A DNA stretch of 64,000 nt from Lichenostomus cassidix (Eukaryota; Chordata; Aves; Passeriformes; Meliphagidae). A model generated the notes under the pieces. That model did no database searches. It saw only the letters and a program-made list of their open reading frames with translations, and had not been told where the DNA came from. Positions within the stretch are counted from its first letter, which is position 1. Every line of letters starts with the position of its first letter. The DNA is taken from assembly GCA_008360975.2 (NCBI GenBank), contig CM039182.1, positions 17,084,324-17,148,323 on the forward strand. Reading direction: 5' to 3'. Both the position numbers and the translations under genes were made by a program. Of the stretch, positions 50,701-64,000 are shown in pieces.

Positions 50701-51514
50701 AATACTGGCTCTAAAGAATAATAGTTCTTTGGCTGATAATGCAGGTTTTCTTTCAAAAATTCAAAATGGGACACGTGTGTAGTGTGATCAGACTTCACAC
50801 GTTTCCCAGAGCCGATCCACAAACAATATGGTTGACTTGGAAAATTTTGATGAAAAATAAAATAAGTTTGTACCACAGCAAAGCATCTGGAAATGTCTGA
50901 ACGAAAAGAACAGATAACAGAGGAGAAAATATTTGAAGGTAAAATATACACCACAATTGTTGATGTCAAATGAGAATAAGTAAACTTGCCCTTAATAGCC
51001 GCTGTTAGGACATACCCCTATGAAAAATGCAATTCTTCTTTTATCCATTTCTAATTGGACTAATTAATTAACAAGATTAATCACAAAAATCCTCTACCAC
51101 ATCAGCAAAGATGCGCAATTCACTTTACTAGACTAGGGAAAGATATTTGAGTATCTGTTGTCGTAAAGGAAGCGTGTAAATCCATGGGCATACATATTCA
51201 GATAAAATTCCTGTGCCTGCTTGTTGGATCATTAAAAACAGAGGTTTTACTGGCAGAATACAAAAAAAATTGCAGAACATAAACATATAAACACTGTGTC
51301 CTAAAGCTTGAACAGCTGCTTTTGACACCCTAAATGCCAAATGCTTTGAACTCAGATTCACATGGAGCACAGTGACAGGCATGAGATCCTTGTGTAGGAA
51401 TTTTATATGTAGACATGGTCTACACAGATATGGCCACTCAGTGTATTAGTATATTTACCTACAGAAATATATGCTAACCAGTGTATATAATGATGTGTGG
51501 TTATATTAGTAACT

Positions 51515-51872
51515 TGTCGCTGTTGAGCAGCTAGCAGAGTAATGAATGCATCGGTTCTCAGTGGCAAGAAGGAATGACCTTTATTGTTTTGATTTCATCA
51601 CATTTATAGAGTTCTCAAAAGTCACCCAGATTGGTCAGTCAGAAGCCTTCCCCCAGGCCTGATTGGCCAGGCCTGCACTGTCCAGGTTCTGGGACACTGT
51701 TCCAAAACATCCAAACTTTATCTTTATTTACAAAAACACAAGAAAACTTCCCATGGGAAAAACTGTGCTAGCCACAGTAACTACCCTCAGTTTTTAATAG
51801 TTCTTCCTTGTGTATCGTCTCTAATTTGACAGGCACTCACTGTGAGTTTTTTACCTTAGTTTCTTTGCCACA
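51515..51872 (-). mobile_element. Solo ERV LTR, minus strand, about 358 bp
   Basis: On the minus strand the element begins TGTGGC and ends GCGACA, an imperfect inverted pair (5 of 6). In order it carries two CCAAT boxes (seen as ATTGG at 51662-51666 and 51630-51634), a TATA box CTATAAATG at 51609-51601 and a poly(A) signal AATAAA at 51585-51580. About 65 bases then remain to the 3' end. The order and spacing are those of U3-R-U5. No retroviral coding sequence lies on either side, so it is a solo LTR. A target-site duplication is not clear: the flanks share only three bases, so the exact ends could be off by a few bases. It has the same orientation as KIAA1217. Confidence 0.75.
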
Positions 51873-54800
51873 ACTGTCAACAAGAAACTTTTGAAAGATG
51901 TTTCTCTGCTGAACTAGGAAAATAAAATGGTAACAGATAAAGTTTCTTGACCAAAGAAAGTTTAGCTTGTTGACAGATAGTCACTCTGTTTGTTTGCTGT
52001 TGAACTCAGTCACACTAGAAAGTGGATCATTAAGCATAAATCCATATCTGAATTTATAATGATCTCTTTTCTATCTCAATGCTGAGCAGGTCAAGTACTA
52101 TCTTTTTTAACGTATTCCAGAAAAAATAATGAACGGGGAAGATAAAAGAACTGCTTAAAGTTTCTGAATAGAACTTTCTGCTTCAGATCAACATTTGAAA
52201 ATCATTCCCAGCTGTTAAATCTGAATTCTTAATTGTACACAAGAGGTTGCGGAGAAAATAATCAGCAGATGCAGCTACAGTTTGTCATATCTGTGATTAT
52301 CTATTCGCTTCATGATTTACGGATTTCAACCACTTCTGGAGAGACTGGCACCAAATTTATTCTTCCAATACTGCTATCTGTGCACAAGTGTTTAATTATA
52401 GGCTCCCTCACATCTTCTGTGGAATAATTCTTGAGTGCAGAATGCTATATTTCAATTCCTGGAGCTTATAGTCTCAGAAATCAGAAAAAAAAATAAATCA
52501 GGGATTCATGGTGGCAGTTCCAAGATGCTAAAAGCACAGACCCATTCGCTCTGCTGTTCTGTCCCCTAAACACCTGCTGTTCCCAGAAATTCAAGTAAAT
52601 CTCGTCAGAAGAAAAACAGAAGAGGAAAGAAATAAATGCATGGGGAAGACAGGATGGCAAGGGGGAGAGCAAACAAAGCAATGTGGGTTATCTCTTTTTT
52701 TGACATCACCTTACATATTCCATCTGCATACCCCAGGTCTCAGACAAGTCTATAAAATTATGCTCTACATGTGCTTCAACATGTTGGTTGAGGGAAGTGA
52801 TTTACAAAGAATTCAAGCCTGAACACTTCTCCATTTACAACCTTTAATCATAATGTCTCCCAAGCATGTTCACCTGAGAGCTAGGAATAACATGGTGCTT
52901 CCAGGTGTGCTGAAGTGCACTGGGGCCTCCCCATGTCTGCTGAAGCCTGCCTGCATACAGTGAGGGTGACAGCACAGGCCTTTCAGGCTCACAAATGTGC
53001 TAACAATTTATTGTATAGGTATATGGCACTTTCATGTCAGAGAGGCAAGAAAAATGGATATTTGACCCAGTAAATTTTGTTGCTCCGTAACACAGAAGCC
53101 ATTACAATATGGATGAGATCTGGAATCTATTAAAAGACATAATGGAAAAGAAAAGCTAAACACATAAATAACTCATCCACTTGGAATTTCTTTTAAAAAT
53201 ATTGAAAGGCATTAGATGCAACCAAGATTAAATGTCTGCAAAATATTTTTTTAAAGAAACTTTTTTTTCACCAGGGCATATGAGAACAAAGAAACATCTA
53301 AAACCTCAACAAAGAGAAGCTTTATTAGTTCTGCCTGAACATTTTAGGCTCCAGCCTTAACTTGCTTTGTTCCTCCTGCACATGGTTGGAAACTATAGCA
53401 CTTTGGACCTTATCTATTATGGCAAAATTATTCATTGAGGGTTAAAGATGGCCAGACAATTGAAATATTGAACCTTTCAAAACCACGGGCTAAATTTCAA
53501 GGATGCACTGAGTATGCACCGGACTGTGGGAGTTCTTCCTCAATGACCAAATATCATGTATTATTCAAGACAAGGTCTCTTTAAAACAGATGGGTCAGTG
53601 GTATGGAAATGGTTCTGCACAGACTGAAAATTTTTAACCATTAACCATAACCATGCAATGAAAATTAGTTCCAGCATGTTGTATTTTCCAGTATTTTCCA
53701 GTTGTATTTTATATATGAGAACTTACATCTCATAAAACAAAAATCTTTTCATGTTAAATTGTTCTAATGGTTACTTAGCTATCTTTTGGAAGCTATCAGA
53801 ATGAGAAATGTACATATACAGAAATTCTGTATTTATACAATGGCACTGATTCAATTAAACTTTTAGCTATGTATTTTAGCTGAAATGGTTACATATGGAA
53901 AGCAGATGAAGCAAGTTGATATTATTTTTTTAAGCTAAAATCCTAATTAAAAAAACATCTATTTAGTAGAAATACATCTTCTGTTAAATATACCTTTGTT
54001 CTTCAGTGAACTGTGGAATATTTCTCTGATCATGTATACATTCTATGAGCACTAAACTAAGGCAGAAATCTCTAGAACTACTTAAATAACCACAATATAT
54101 AAGTTCCCCCAAAGACACTTTGTTTATAATAATTTATGGTTTTAACATTTCCAGACTACACAGAAGTGGTGGGCTAACATACCAGCATAGCTCTGGACTT
54201 CAGACATTTAAAACAAACACTGGGTAATGACCCTGCAGCGTGGCAGTGACTACAAGTATGAAAGGGCCACACAGCAAGTGGCATTCCCCTCTGCAAGTGC
54301 TTGGGCACTGGCTAAAGAGAAGATGACTCAGAACATCTCTAATAATTACACTTAAAACTAAAAAAAATTAAAGAACCTTATGATCAAGGATATATGGCAG
54401 GAGGACAGAGTAAACAAACGCTCCCTAACCAAAGAGCTAAGGACTACCTTTGCTTTTTTCTAGCAGTGGTGGATCCCTGGCTCTGTGGGTAGCAGAAGAC
54501 AGGATCCTGACTGGGTTCCTCTAGGGGCTGCATCTAACACCAGACCTGCTGAGCCACGGGCCTGATCACTGGGCGAGGATGTAGGCTCAGTCAGGGCAGT
54601 AATTTTGAACAGGATCCTGTTTTCTAGACCTCTAGAAATTGATGCATATTCTGGAGAAAAAAAATAACAACCAAAAAATAACAAACAGCCATAAAGTAAT
54701 AATTTAAAAAAACTCTTCCCTTCTCAAAGCAAATTAGATGTTGGGCAATTCAGCCTGGGGGTTCATGAGATGGCAAGGCTTGCCCTGGAGTAGCAGGCTG

Positions 54801-56794
54801 GAATGGGCAGCACAGAGGAGGCAGGCTTGGAAGGCTGTGTTGGATTCTCCCACACTTCCCTGCTCCACAGAAAGTCCATGGCTCTGCCCTTAGGGAGCAG
54901 CAAGCCGTGCCATGAGGTGGGGGGGCAGGCAGCAGGGCAGCTCCTCATTCTGCCTTGTGCTGTCGAAGCAACAGCAGGGAAAGCAGAGGGGCTGAAACTG
55001 CAGCTCAGAGGAAAACATCTCAGACCAGGATGGTTTCAGCTTCTCCTGGATTGGCACCAGCATCTTTCCATATCCAGCTGCCTGAACAGCTCCTGCCTTT
55101 ACTTCCAGACAGTGCAGGCATGGAAGACCAATCCAGGCTGCAAGGTACATGTGGCTGTCATCAGAGCATAGGGAAGGGGAGAGAGGGGCAATCATCTTCC
55201 AGATGAGATAAGGGCTTCCAGTCTGAGGTGGGCTCCAAAAAAACCAGCTGTCATCAGAGGAACAAGTGGTCTCCTGAGCAGAAAAAGGAATATCCCAGAG
55301 TCCTTTTCTACAGCAATACTGGGTGATCGGGGCAAGGTAAAAGCATGAAGTACACTGAAGGAAAAACTCTCTGCAGGTACCAAAAGGAGCAAAATACACC
55401 TACTGCAAAGAGGACAACCTGCTCCCCACGAGATGCACAGTATCTGGCCCAACAAAAGTACCCAACGTTCCTAAAATAGCTATTCTTTTAGTTTAACTAC
55501 TAGGTGAGCTTTTCCTTCCAGTACAAAAGTTTCCATGATGCAAAAGGTCCCATGCTGAACTTGACCTGAGTCCCCCATCTTTAATAGCAGAGAAAAAAAG
55601 ATGGCAAGATTGAGCAAGTCCTTTGAAGCATTTAGTGTCTGTTCTCCACCGTAAAAGATACTTTAGTAGATTTGACAGGACTTCTGAGGGTGGAAGATCA
55701 TCTATCTGCCAGGGTCTGACAACTCTCAAATTCGTTCCAGTGAGGACGCAGAGGTGTAGCAGGAGCTCAGGCGCTGGAGCACAGCAGGCTCTGCTGATCG
55801 AGCGATGCTAAGTTGAAGAAGTGCCAGGAATGAACCACAGGAGACAAAACAGTCCCTGTGAACAAATTCCTAAAGTGCACACTTGAAAGTCTCCAACTTC
55901 TGCTGCTTGATCTTATTTTTTAAAAAGGGGGAAAAAAATAGTTTCACAACCCTAACAGTTGCTCTATAATGAAATGAAAGGATAATATGTAACAATAAGC
56001 ACTTAAATGTTTGCCTCTGAAGCTATTAGTGAGGAAATGCAGCACTATGAAAACAGTAGGTCTGGACACCAGCATTATTATCCTGCTCCCTGTGCCAAGG
56101 AATGCAGACTTGCTGAGCAGCTAAATTTGTGCTGCCATGGTGCATTTCATGCACTGGTAAGAGACCACTAACCTGCACAGGACTGTCCTAAAAACAGGTA
56201 TGATGTCCACATGTAAGGAAGCACTTTCAGTATAGCATCATGATGGGTTGACATTATATATGAAACATTTACTCTCCTAAGCAGCCCAAGAAGGATGAGT
56301 GAATTGGTTGTGGACGCAGTAAAAGTAGGTTCACTACAGGTATAGGAACACTTTGGCCAGTGACAAATTTGTGCCTCAGTTTCCATGCTTCAAAATAAAA
56401 CTTACTCCCCAGTCTATAGGGATATTGTAAAACTGCAGTTCCTTATTGGATGTGACAACTGTTGAAAACCTTAAGGATATAATAAATTACATTACTTATT
56501 ATATGGTTATTGACTTGCCTTGCCGTCAATTAAAGAGTTTCGCTTAGGAGTTAAGTTGAATTTTTTCCACCTTGCATAATTAAGGAAATTTGTGAGACCT
56601 TTGTTGGTTCTGCCATCGAGAAATGGCAATCTCTAATGTAATGGTTTAAGAACATTTTTAAAAAAATGAAGCAACAACAGACCATGAACTCCCAATGCTA
56701 TGCCGCAGCCCGTGAATACAATATATTAAGGGAATTCAAAGTAACAGTAGGGAAGCAGCATTACTCCTCTATGTGACTCAGACAGAACCATAAA

Positions 56795-57130
56795 ATAACG
56801 CAGACTTAGTTCCGGTGCGTGTGTATTTCAAAAGTAATGTTGAAAAACTTCAGGACATTCAGAAAAGAGCTACAAAATTCTGAATTATGGATGATGCCAG
56901 AGAAGTTCTCCCTTCAGGCTTTGTTCAAAAGAATATGAAAAAGTGACTTGATAATGTAATATGGGTACCTGTGAGAAATTTCTGATAAAAAAGTACACTT
57001 CAATGCAGAAGAAAAAGTATGTGAGACAGGGGAAAAAAAGTTATTATAGCAATCAGTTTGGTCCTAAAGTGTAGAGATGTGCATTTTCTAAGATTAAGGT
57101 ATATTTCTAGAGGTGAAACCCCGATTTTAG
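56795..57130 (+). mobile_element. Possible very old CR1-like LINE relic, plus strand
   Basis: The stretch aacttcaggacattcagaa and agagctacaaaattctgaat, followed by a diverged gtgacttgataatg segment, resembles the 3' region of old CR1/L3-type LINEs in which several loosely spaced blocks recur in this order. Similarity is weak, frames are lost and boundaries are guesses. Confidence 0.35.
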
Positions 57131-60087
57131 TTGATGGAAAGAGCTGGGACTTAAGCAGGACAAAAATCAGAAGCACAAGATTAGCTTTCACATCGTTAAA
57201 GTGAGCTTTAAGAGCTGAAATTTGCTCATCATATTTTATTTTGTTACTTATTACTAGTTCTAGTTACCATGGTATTAAAAAAAAAGAAAATCATAATGGA
57301 AAAGGGAGCTTGCAACAGTGTAACTAAGGGGTTTGGCAAGAAATGGATGAAAGTCCACAGGTTGTGTTTTTCAAGAACATAGTTTAATGCTGTTTAAAGG
57401 TCCTGACTAACAGCAATGTAAGGGATGCATATTCCACTGAGCACAGGGAGGCATAACATCATAAAGAAGGATGGTCGGTCTGCTGGACAGTAGTTGGGTT
57501 TTCCTGTGATTATGATTTACAAGTGAGCCTATATCAATCTTCTCAATCTGGTATCAGGGCACCAACTTTCTGCCTGAATTTAGTTTCAGCGAGAAGCAGT
57601 GACACATCAAAAAAGCTCCAAGTCTATGCATTTTCTCTTCAATTCATAGCCACTAAGAATCCTCCTCACCAGTTGGGCTCAGCAGCTTTCTGCCACAAGA
57701 TAAGGCCCTGAATAGGTTTGAATCCATTTTTCTGACACGAGATTATACAGAGAATAATCTTAATGGAAATGTCAAAGTGAAGCAAAGCAGGTATTTCCTT
57801 TGTATCTGCATCATGCAAACAAGCCTCAATGCAAACAACAAAGAAGAGCCAAAGCTTGGTTTTATTAGAAATCAGTCAGGCACTGATGAGACAGAAGCTT
57901 GTTTGGAATGTAGTTGTTTAAAGTTATCTGTGTTTTAACAGTGTTGTGGTTGCAAACTGAGCTACCTTGCTGCTGTTCCAGTGGCTGTGTCATTAAGAGA
58001 TAAAATCCCTAGACCTTCTCCTGTCTCCTGGCAGAGAAGACAGTGCTACCTGCAAATACACAATTAAAGCAAATGCCACTCAACCACATGCTATAATCAT
58101 CCACTCAATTTCCAATTTAGTAATGAAACCTATGGGAAAAAGTATTCTTCTTTGGGAAAAGAATTTTCATCTTTTCAGATGACCTACACAGTGAAAACCA
58201 CAGAAAGGAAAAGTTGGCTTGTTCTGTCCCCTACATCACTCCAGTAAAACCAAGTTGGTTTTAATCAGGACTGCAGAAATCCAACTAAATTCAGGGACTG
58301 TATGAAGTCATGTCTGATAGCATTTTCTCTAAAAGACTATCCTGCATGAAAAAGTGATGAGGAATCAACAGAGTTCATGCTGAAAGGTCAAAAATAATGA
58401 TGACTGTGTAAGCAGTATAGCTCACAAACATTTGTATCCATGATACACAGTCTTTAATTGGGCTCTTGATATGACCTGCCTTCAGTTTTATGAGCTTTCA
58501 GTTTTGCCCTACAATAGCCACAATGAGAACATTAAATCTCCAAACAACCCAGCTCTTGTAATCCTGCCAACAATAGTACAGCTTAGCTCCAGATACATCA
58601 ATGTCTAATTGCCACAAATATATATTTGTTTTTATCATCACTGGCAGTCCACAGTCCTATCACCATCTATAGAACACACAACTGAAAACACAGCCATGAG
58701 AAACCTTGGAGCTGACTCAGCTGTTCTAGGAACTCAATGCAGAAATTTCCAAATCACTTTACATCCTGCCTGCTGAGCTCCTACAGAGAGGGTAAAGGGA
58801 GTCAAAATGTTAGAAATGTCTGCGTTTCATCTCACCCAGACGAGTGGCTTATGCACACCCAGAACAATTCCAAGACGTGATGAGCAGAGTGTAGCACACA
58901 GGACATGCTGTTCTCTGGTGAGATATAGATAGCCAGGCTCAAGGACCTTATAAAAGATACAGCTATAAAAAATGTCCCTGGAGCTGCTTATGTGAGCAGT
59001 AGAAACCACATACAAACTGTGCTGTTCAGTCCCCTGGCACACAAAGCTACTGAATTTATCAAGAAAGAAGCAGCAAATAACTGATGTTGTTCAGCTCCAC
59101 TCTGTTAAAAACATATTAATGATTAGAGACCAAATGATAGTATTTTCTTGATAGTACACTTTTCTTTTTAGATTTTCCAAAACTGAAGAGGCAAAACAAT
59201 ATGTGATCAGAGAGTTGTTTCAGAAACATGTAAGCTGCTTACAGTTAAATATTTCCCCAGTAATTAAACAGCACAAAGAAAAAGATAAGACTGATTGATT
59301 GACACTAGACATGATCAGAAGTACTGTTTCCTCCTTATTTAAAGCTGTGCAGTTTAACCAGTATTACTCTCTGAATGAGGAAAGAAGACTATTTTTCAGG
59401 TCCTGCCTTCATTCAACACTCTCAGTCTGCCAGGCATCCACAGGCTCTTTCCAAGGCAGCAACAGGTGCCCAGTAGAGCAGGCCAGAGAATTGGGAGGGC
59501 AGTAGTAAAGTGTTTAATTCGGAAACAGAAAACAGACTACGCAGTCTCACAAAAACCTGCTTTCTTCTGAACCTACCTATCACTGTCATGCACAAGACTA
59601 TTTGGAAAGTAGCTTTGTTATTGCATCTGTACTGACACTCATGGTCTCTTCAAGGACTCCCTCTCTACCAAATTATTTTGACTGTCATGTCATGATTTTC
59701 CTTATTTCAGCCTCCCATGTGCCAGTGTGGTATGACAGGAAAATACTGGAATTTCTGTAATATCATTAGAGTTGCCATTTCCAGCACTGCCAAAATGTTT
59801 GTTTTAAAATAAGTTTCTTTATCCTCACCTTTTATTTGTATTTAGGAAAGTTCTACTGTCATTATTAGCAGATGATACATAGACTTTGAGAAGTCTATGT
59901 GAGAATACATTTTTTTTAAACTAGAACTGTAATTTATGAATTAAATAACTAAATTTTCTGACACTATACTTTTCTAGGCTGTCATTATTCCTGTTTCTTC
60001 CTTCAACTATCCTACGCAAGCACCTCGCACAGGACATACTAAACACATCTTCCCTTTTGAAGGGAAGAGCACAGGATAATTAAGAGA

Positions 60088-60351
60088 ATGTTGCAAGTAG
60101 ATATACAGATTTTGAATGAAAAAATACATGAGTTAAAAATTATAAATGAAACATTCAGAGAAAATTTGCAAGGAAAAATAACAGCACCAGTAAGCACAAG
60201 AAGTCCAGACTGCAGGACTGTCGCACGGTCACCACCCTCACCGCCCAGGTTATCAATAGCACCCAAAACCCCCAATGCTCCCAATGCCAGAAGCCTCCTC
60301 TTGCCTCCCCAGAACACTCAACTGCGGGGGAAGGGGGGGGGTGCATTTTAG
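60088..60351 (+). other. 87-codon open frame of unknown origin, coiled-coil then Pro-rich
   Basis: The frame starts at ATG with LQVDIQILNEKIHELKIINE, a heptad-like, Leu/Ile/Lys/Glu-rich stretch. It changes abruptly near codon 40 into a Pro/Ser/Arg-rich part (SPPSPPRLSIAPKTPNAPN) with a GC-rich composition. It ends at TAG after a run of glycines encoded by a G8 tract. No start context, splice site or family match lets me call it a gene. It may be a fragment of a mobile element or two unrelated pieces joined by chance. Confidence 0.2.
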
Positions 60352-62220
60352 ATGGCTACAGTGTCATTAAAAGCCCAAACTAGAAATCATAAGCCCCATT
60401 TCCATTCCTAAACAATGAACATCATAAGAGCAGTGGGAGGGAAGAAACAACTGCTTTGACTAAAAGACAAGTTAATGGCCATTGAAACCAGTGACCTGGC
60501 CAGGCCACTGGAACATTTCATGGCTCAAAGACTGACCCAGTGATAGAGCTGTCCCCTGTCTCAGCAAGGCCAGGATTTCACCTCATCATGACTTTTGCTT
60601 TTCTGGTAATCATCTCTCTTTTTTACTTTCGGAAATAAATGAGACATGCTGAGAAAAGTAGCATAACGAAATGATGACTGTATATCTTTTCCAGCATCAG
60701 CATTTTATTATAGGGGTTTGTTTGCCAGCTTATTTTTACAGGAGCTCAAGAGGCCTGACTGCATATTTGAGAGCCTGTGCTCTGTTCCAGTTTTTAATGA
60801 CAAAATGCCAAAGTTGAACATGCAATGCCAAACATTCCAGAAACCTCCTGTACAATAGCCACTTTAAATGATGTCTTACTTTTCCTGCTGTGTGAGGCAC
60901 ATGAAGTAGCAAAAATGATCTCCTCCCTGCTTTTTAAAAACCATAACACACAGTAATGACAGGTACCACTTCAACATGAGAAAGCGAACAAGCAGACTCC
61001 AGCTCTTCTATCCCATGTTTTGCAAAGCTAAAGATTTGCAGTAAGTCACACATCTTAACTTTCAAGTACATTAGCATGTCCTGTGTATAGAGACATGCTA
61101 AAAGTCAAATCCTAATCCATATATACAGGGATTTGTTTTTTATGTTGTGCAGTGGATGATTTGCAGAACACTGAAAGTGTTTCCCCAAAATCTCCTTTAA
61201 GTAGCCAGAATACCACTGTAAAATTAGGATGTCAAATAGAAATTGAGAAATGACAACAAAACCCCTTTTGAATGAGGCCAAAATCAAACAAAAAAAAAAA
61301 GTTGAAATATAATGCATTTGTACTGCATTGTTAGAGATGGTCCCCAGCTGGGGATTAGGTCTCATTGTGTACAGCACTGTACACAGGCATTGAAAAGCTT
61401 GAAGCAGGCAGCAAAATCCACTCCAACGTCACAATAATTAAAATGCATGGTCAAAGACAAAACATTAATACACAAAAAGGTTGCAAAAAAACCCAAAAAA
61501 TAAAAAAGACATGCCATGATGGTTGACTCAGAAAGGTAGCAATTAGCATACCGGCTGCCCAGTCACTCTTGAGTGCTGTACAGGCAACCTGACACACCTG
61601 AGCTCTAAAGAACATTTTTAAAGAGGGTGTGTAACCAGCTGAGGAGATCCTAATAAAAATGGGGAGAAGCATGTGGGAGTTTGAAAATGATCATGTAGCC
61701 TAGGGCCTTTCAGCACCTCTCCCATAACTGTCAGTGCAAATGTCATAATGAAGCACTGTGATTCACAGCAAGACTAAGCAAATGTTTCTGAACCTGAAAC
61801 ACAGCGGACCAAAAGCCACTAAAACAAGGAAATTATAGAATGACCCCACACCACCGGCCCCACAAAATCTTCATGCATTAAGAAGCTTACCTAAAGACAA
61901 ATTCTCTGGATGTCTTTCTAATGGTGTTATACTCTCAGTTACTCACAAGAAGTTTCATCAAGCCACTTCATTCCCCCAAACAAATGCATTAACTTTTTTT
62001 TTTTTAACTGAAAATATTTTCAAATCAGAATGCAGATTTTGTGTTTAGATGCAACTGGGAAAAAGCAGACACGAGTGGGGGTCATCAGTAAGAAACTGCA
62101 AGCTACTGCAAAAGTGAGGAATTTGAGTCTGTTTGGGCAGAGGGATATGTAGGTTATAAAAGAAATTAAAGGCTTCTAGTTCAGGTAATGGCCTTCACTT
62201 AAATGATGCTTTTTTCCTTC

Positions 62221-62265
62221 ATTAAAAACAAAACAAAACAAAAACCAAAACCCACAAAACAAAGG
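62221..62265 (+). repeat. (AAAAC)n-type low-complexity stretch
   Basis: A-rich sequence with AAAAC/AAAACC units. A TA/GCATATA alternating stretch follows at about 62665-62702. No interspersed repeat is attached that I can identify, so it need not be a retroposon tail. Confidence 0.85.
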
Positions 62266-64000
62266 AAACAGAAGTAATGACTGATATGTCTGATATTCCA
62301 TATATTGCATGGAAGAATACATGCACCTCTCACATCCCTCTTGCTCACAAAATAATTTCCTTCATCCCCACATAGCAGAAACCTACCTTCTTCTCAATGT
62401 TTACCCAGACAAGGTAAAAGCTGTTTTTCTGAAAAATCTCCATTTTATCCACTTCCCTAATTAAAAGATGCTCCACTTTTCAGATTCCTAAACTGAGAAC
62501 TAACAAACACCACCCAGCATGACTGCCTGAAGTTTTAACAAGATGTTACTACCTGACACCCTCACATACACACCTTCAAAGAACACTCACAATCACAGGG
62601 CAAGATGAAGACAACTTCTAATACCTATTGACATATGTAAAAATAATTTAGTAATGGGCATAAGGATTTATGCATATATGCATATATACATATAAGCATA
62701 TGTCACACAGTTACACTGTGTTCCAAAGTTCTATTAAGAGTGATTTCTTAATGCAGGTATGCAATATGGAGAACACATTGCAATCAATTTTGCTTTACTC
62801 ATTTTTGTTTTATGGGACAGTCTGACATGTTCAATTACTCTGTTCTGGTATGGAACTCAAAGCAGAAATAAGATCCTAAGCAGTACCATACACAGAGCTC
62901 ACTTATGCAGTGTGATGGAGTTAGGAACTCTTTAAGCAGACTCTATGATTATGAACCACTCAACTAAAAAAGTCCACCTAAATGATAAGCTCTTCTAATC
63001 AAATGAGTTATCCTGATTTTTTTCATCAAATATGTTCAAACTATTTTACAATAAGTTTTTTTTTCCCCCTTCTGTTCCTCTCCAACAGGAACAGATTATG
63101 ATGATTATATCCAAGATTTGTTATTCAAGTTCTAATTCGTTGATGATAACACACAAAAGTCTTCCTAAATTATGGCCAAGAAAAACAGCCTTGCCCACAT
63201 AATAATGCAAGGCATTACTTCACATGTCTGGAAGAATTTCAGAGTTTCTACTTCTGTAATTCTTTCAGATCCATTATGGTAGAATATCCTGCTATGCACT
63301 ATCTGGTCTATTTTATAAAGTTTTTGTAGTTTGATAAAGTTATTTGCACTCCTTTTTTGTCAGTTTTTAAGTACCTTTGTTCTTGATACTCATACAATTT
63401 CTAAAATCATCTTTCCAATTAGCTTTAGAATCCAAATGTGCTACTTTTCTAGGCTTTAAAGCAGCACAAGCTTCTTATGAAATTGTCTTTTTTTTTCTCA
63501 GAAAAAACTTGTCAAACAATCCCTTATCAGACATTAAGTTTCTTATGTTCAGTTAGGCTCTTCTTGCTTGTTGTAAAGGCTGCTGGGTATACTGAGATGC
63601 TTACTGAAGTTCTGTGTTACACAAAAGCTTTATACACGACATCCACAACCCTCTGAGAGCACCTACTTTAAAAGCAGACAGGGACAAAGGTAGACAGATA
63701 CTTAATTAGGTTTTGCCACCTTATCCATGTTGTTAGCTATGTTTCAACTAAAATTCACCACATGCAATTCTAGAAACTTCACATGTTAATTTATACACTG
63801 ATTATTTCTGCAGTATGCTGACACCACAAAGTAGTAATGTAACACTACTCTTCAAGTGTACACAACAGCATAATTCAGGCTCTTCTAGGTTTGCCCCACA
63901 GTTGCAGTGGACAGAAATGTAGTTTCATGCTTGAAGTTCAAGAAAGAAGTTGCAAGAGTCTTCAAACAGATGGGTTTGTGCTTGTGCTGGTGACTCCAAC

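Larger units (their letters stand above)
23586..64000 (-). other. KIAA1217: KIAA1217 intron upstream of the 23390-23585 exon (partial, at least 40.4 kb)
   Basis: The acceptor AG at 23587-23586 is the 3' end of this intron, and no upstream coding exon was found before 64000. The known N-terminal segment that should end in ...RLRDQ in phase 0 could not be located on the minus strand. The intron holds an LTR near 26.0-26.4 kb, a CpG-rich patch at 31.7-32.2 kb, a CR1 tail at 41978-42127, a solo LTR at 51515-51872, and scattered small tandem repeats. The remaining stretches (23586-26000, 26404-31740, 32211-41977, 42128-51514, 51873-64000) are otherwise AT-rich with nothing else I can name. Confidence 0.8.

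Noticed and set aside
61354..61373. Palindrome TGTGTACA-GCAC-TGTACACA, considered as a steroid hormone receptor element
   Set aside because: The 4-nt spacer and half-site sequence do not fit the 3-nt-spaced consensus. It is short enough to be chance.
23586..64000. Search for the preceding KIAA1217 exon (segment ending in ...RLRDQ before the phase-0 exon)
   Set aside because: No minus-strand segment with a matching peptide and donor was found by eye, so it is assumed to lie beyond the window.

Overview
The window is vertebrate nuclear DNA, almost certainly from a bird. It is AT-rich and intron-dominated, and it carries several chicken-repeat-1 (CR1) LINE fragments and at least two avian-type endogenous retrovirus LTRs. 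There are no operons, no ribosome binding sites, no CRISPR arrays and no RNA gene I can support.

The only host gene I recognise is KIAA1217 (SKT, sickle tail), read on the minus strand. Three consecutive coding exons are visible. In transcription order they are 23390-23585, 7056-7254 and 2257-2350. Each has a canonical AG acceptor and GT donor, and the reading frame joins across both junctions (phases 0-1, 1-2, 2-0). Together they encode about 163 residues of the N-terminal third of the protein. The preceding exon (5' side) must lie beyond position 64000 and the following exon before position 1, so the window is internal to a very large gene. Introns are at least 40.4 kb (23586-64000), 16.1 kb (7255-23389), 4.7 kb (2351-7055) and at least 2.2 kb (1-2256).

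The introns hold:
- CR1 fragments at 8645-9110 (-), 15590-16290 (-), 20735-21205 (+), 21215-22010 (+) and 41978-42127 (+), with a possible old relic at 56795-57130 (+).
- An LTR ending at 26403 (+) and a solo LTR at 51515-51872 (-).
- A 230-nt unbroken polypurine tract at 4915-5144.
- Several short tandem duplications and microsatellites.
- A CpG-rich patch around 31740-32210 with a MEF2/TATA-like site and possible splice donors on both strands. It is the best candidate for an internal promoter.

Nearly all open reading frames of 60-170 codons look like chance frames or repeat shadows. I found no convincing undescribed system. The points most worth a second look are the CpG-rich intronic patch, a GC-rich exon-like island near 19.1-19.3 kb, an orphan exon-like segment at 45.16-45.25 kb and the odd coiled-coil/Pro-rich frame at 60.1-60.35 kb.
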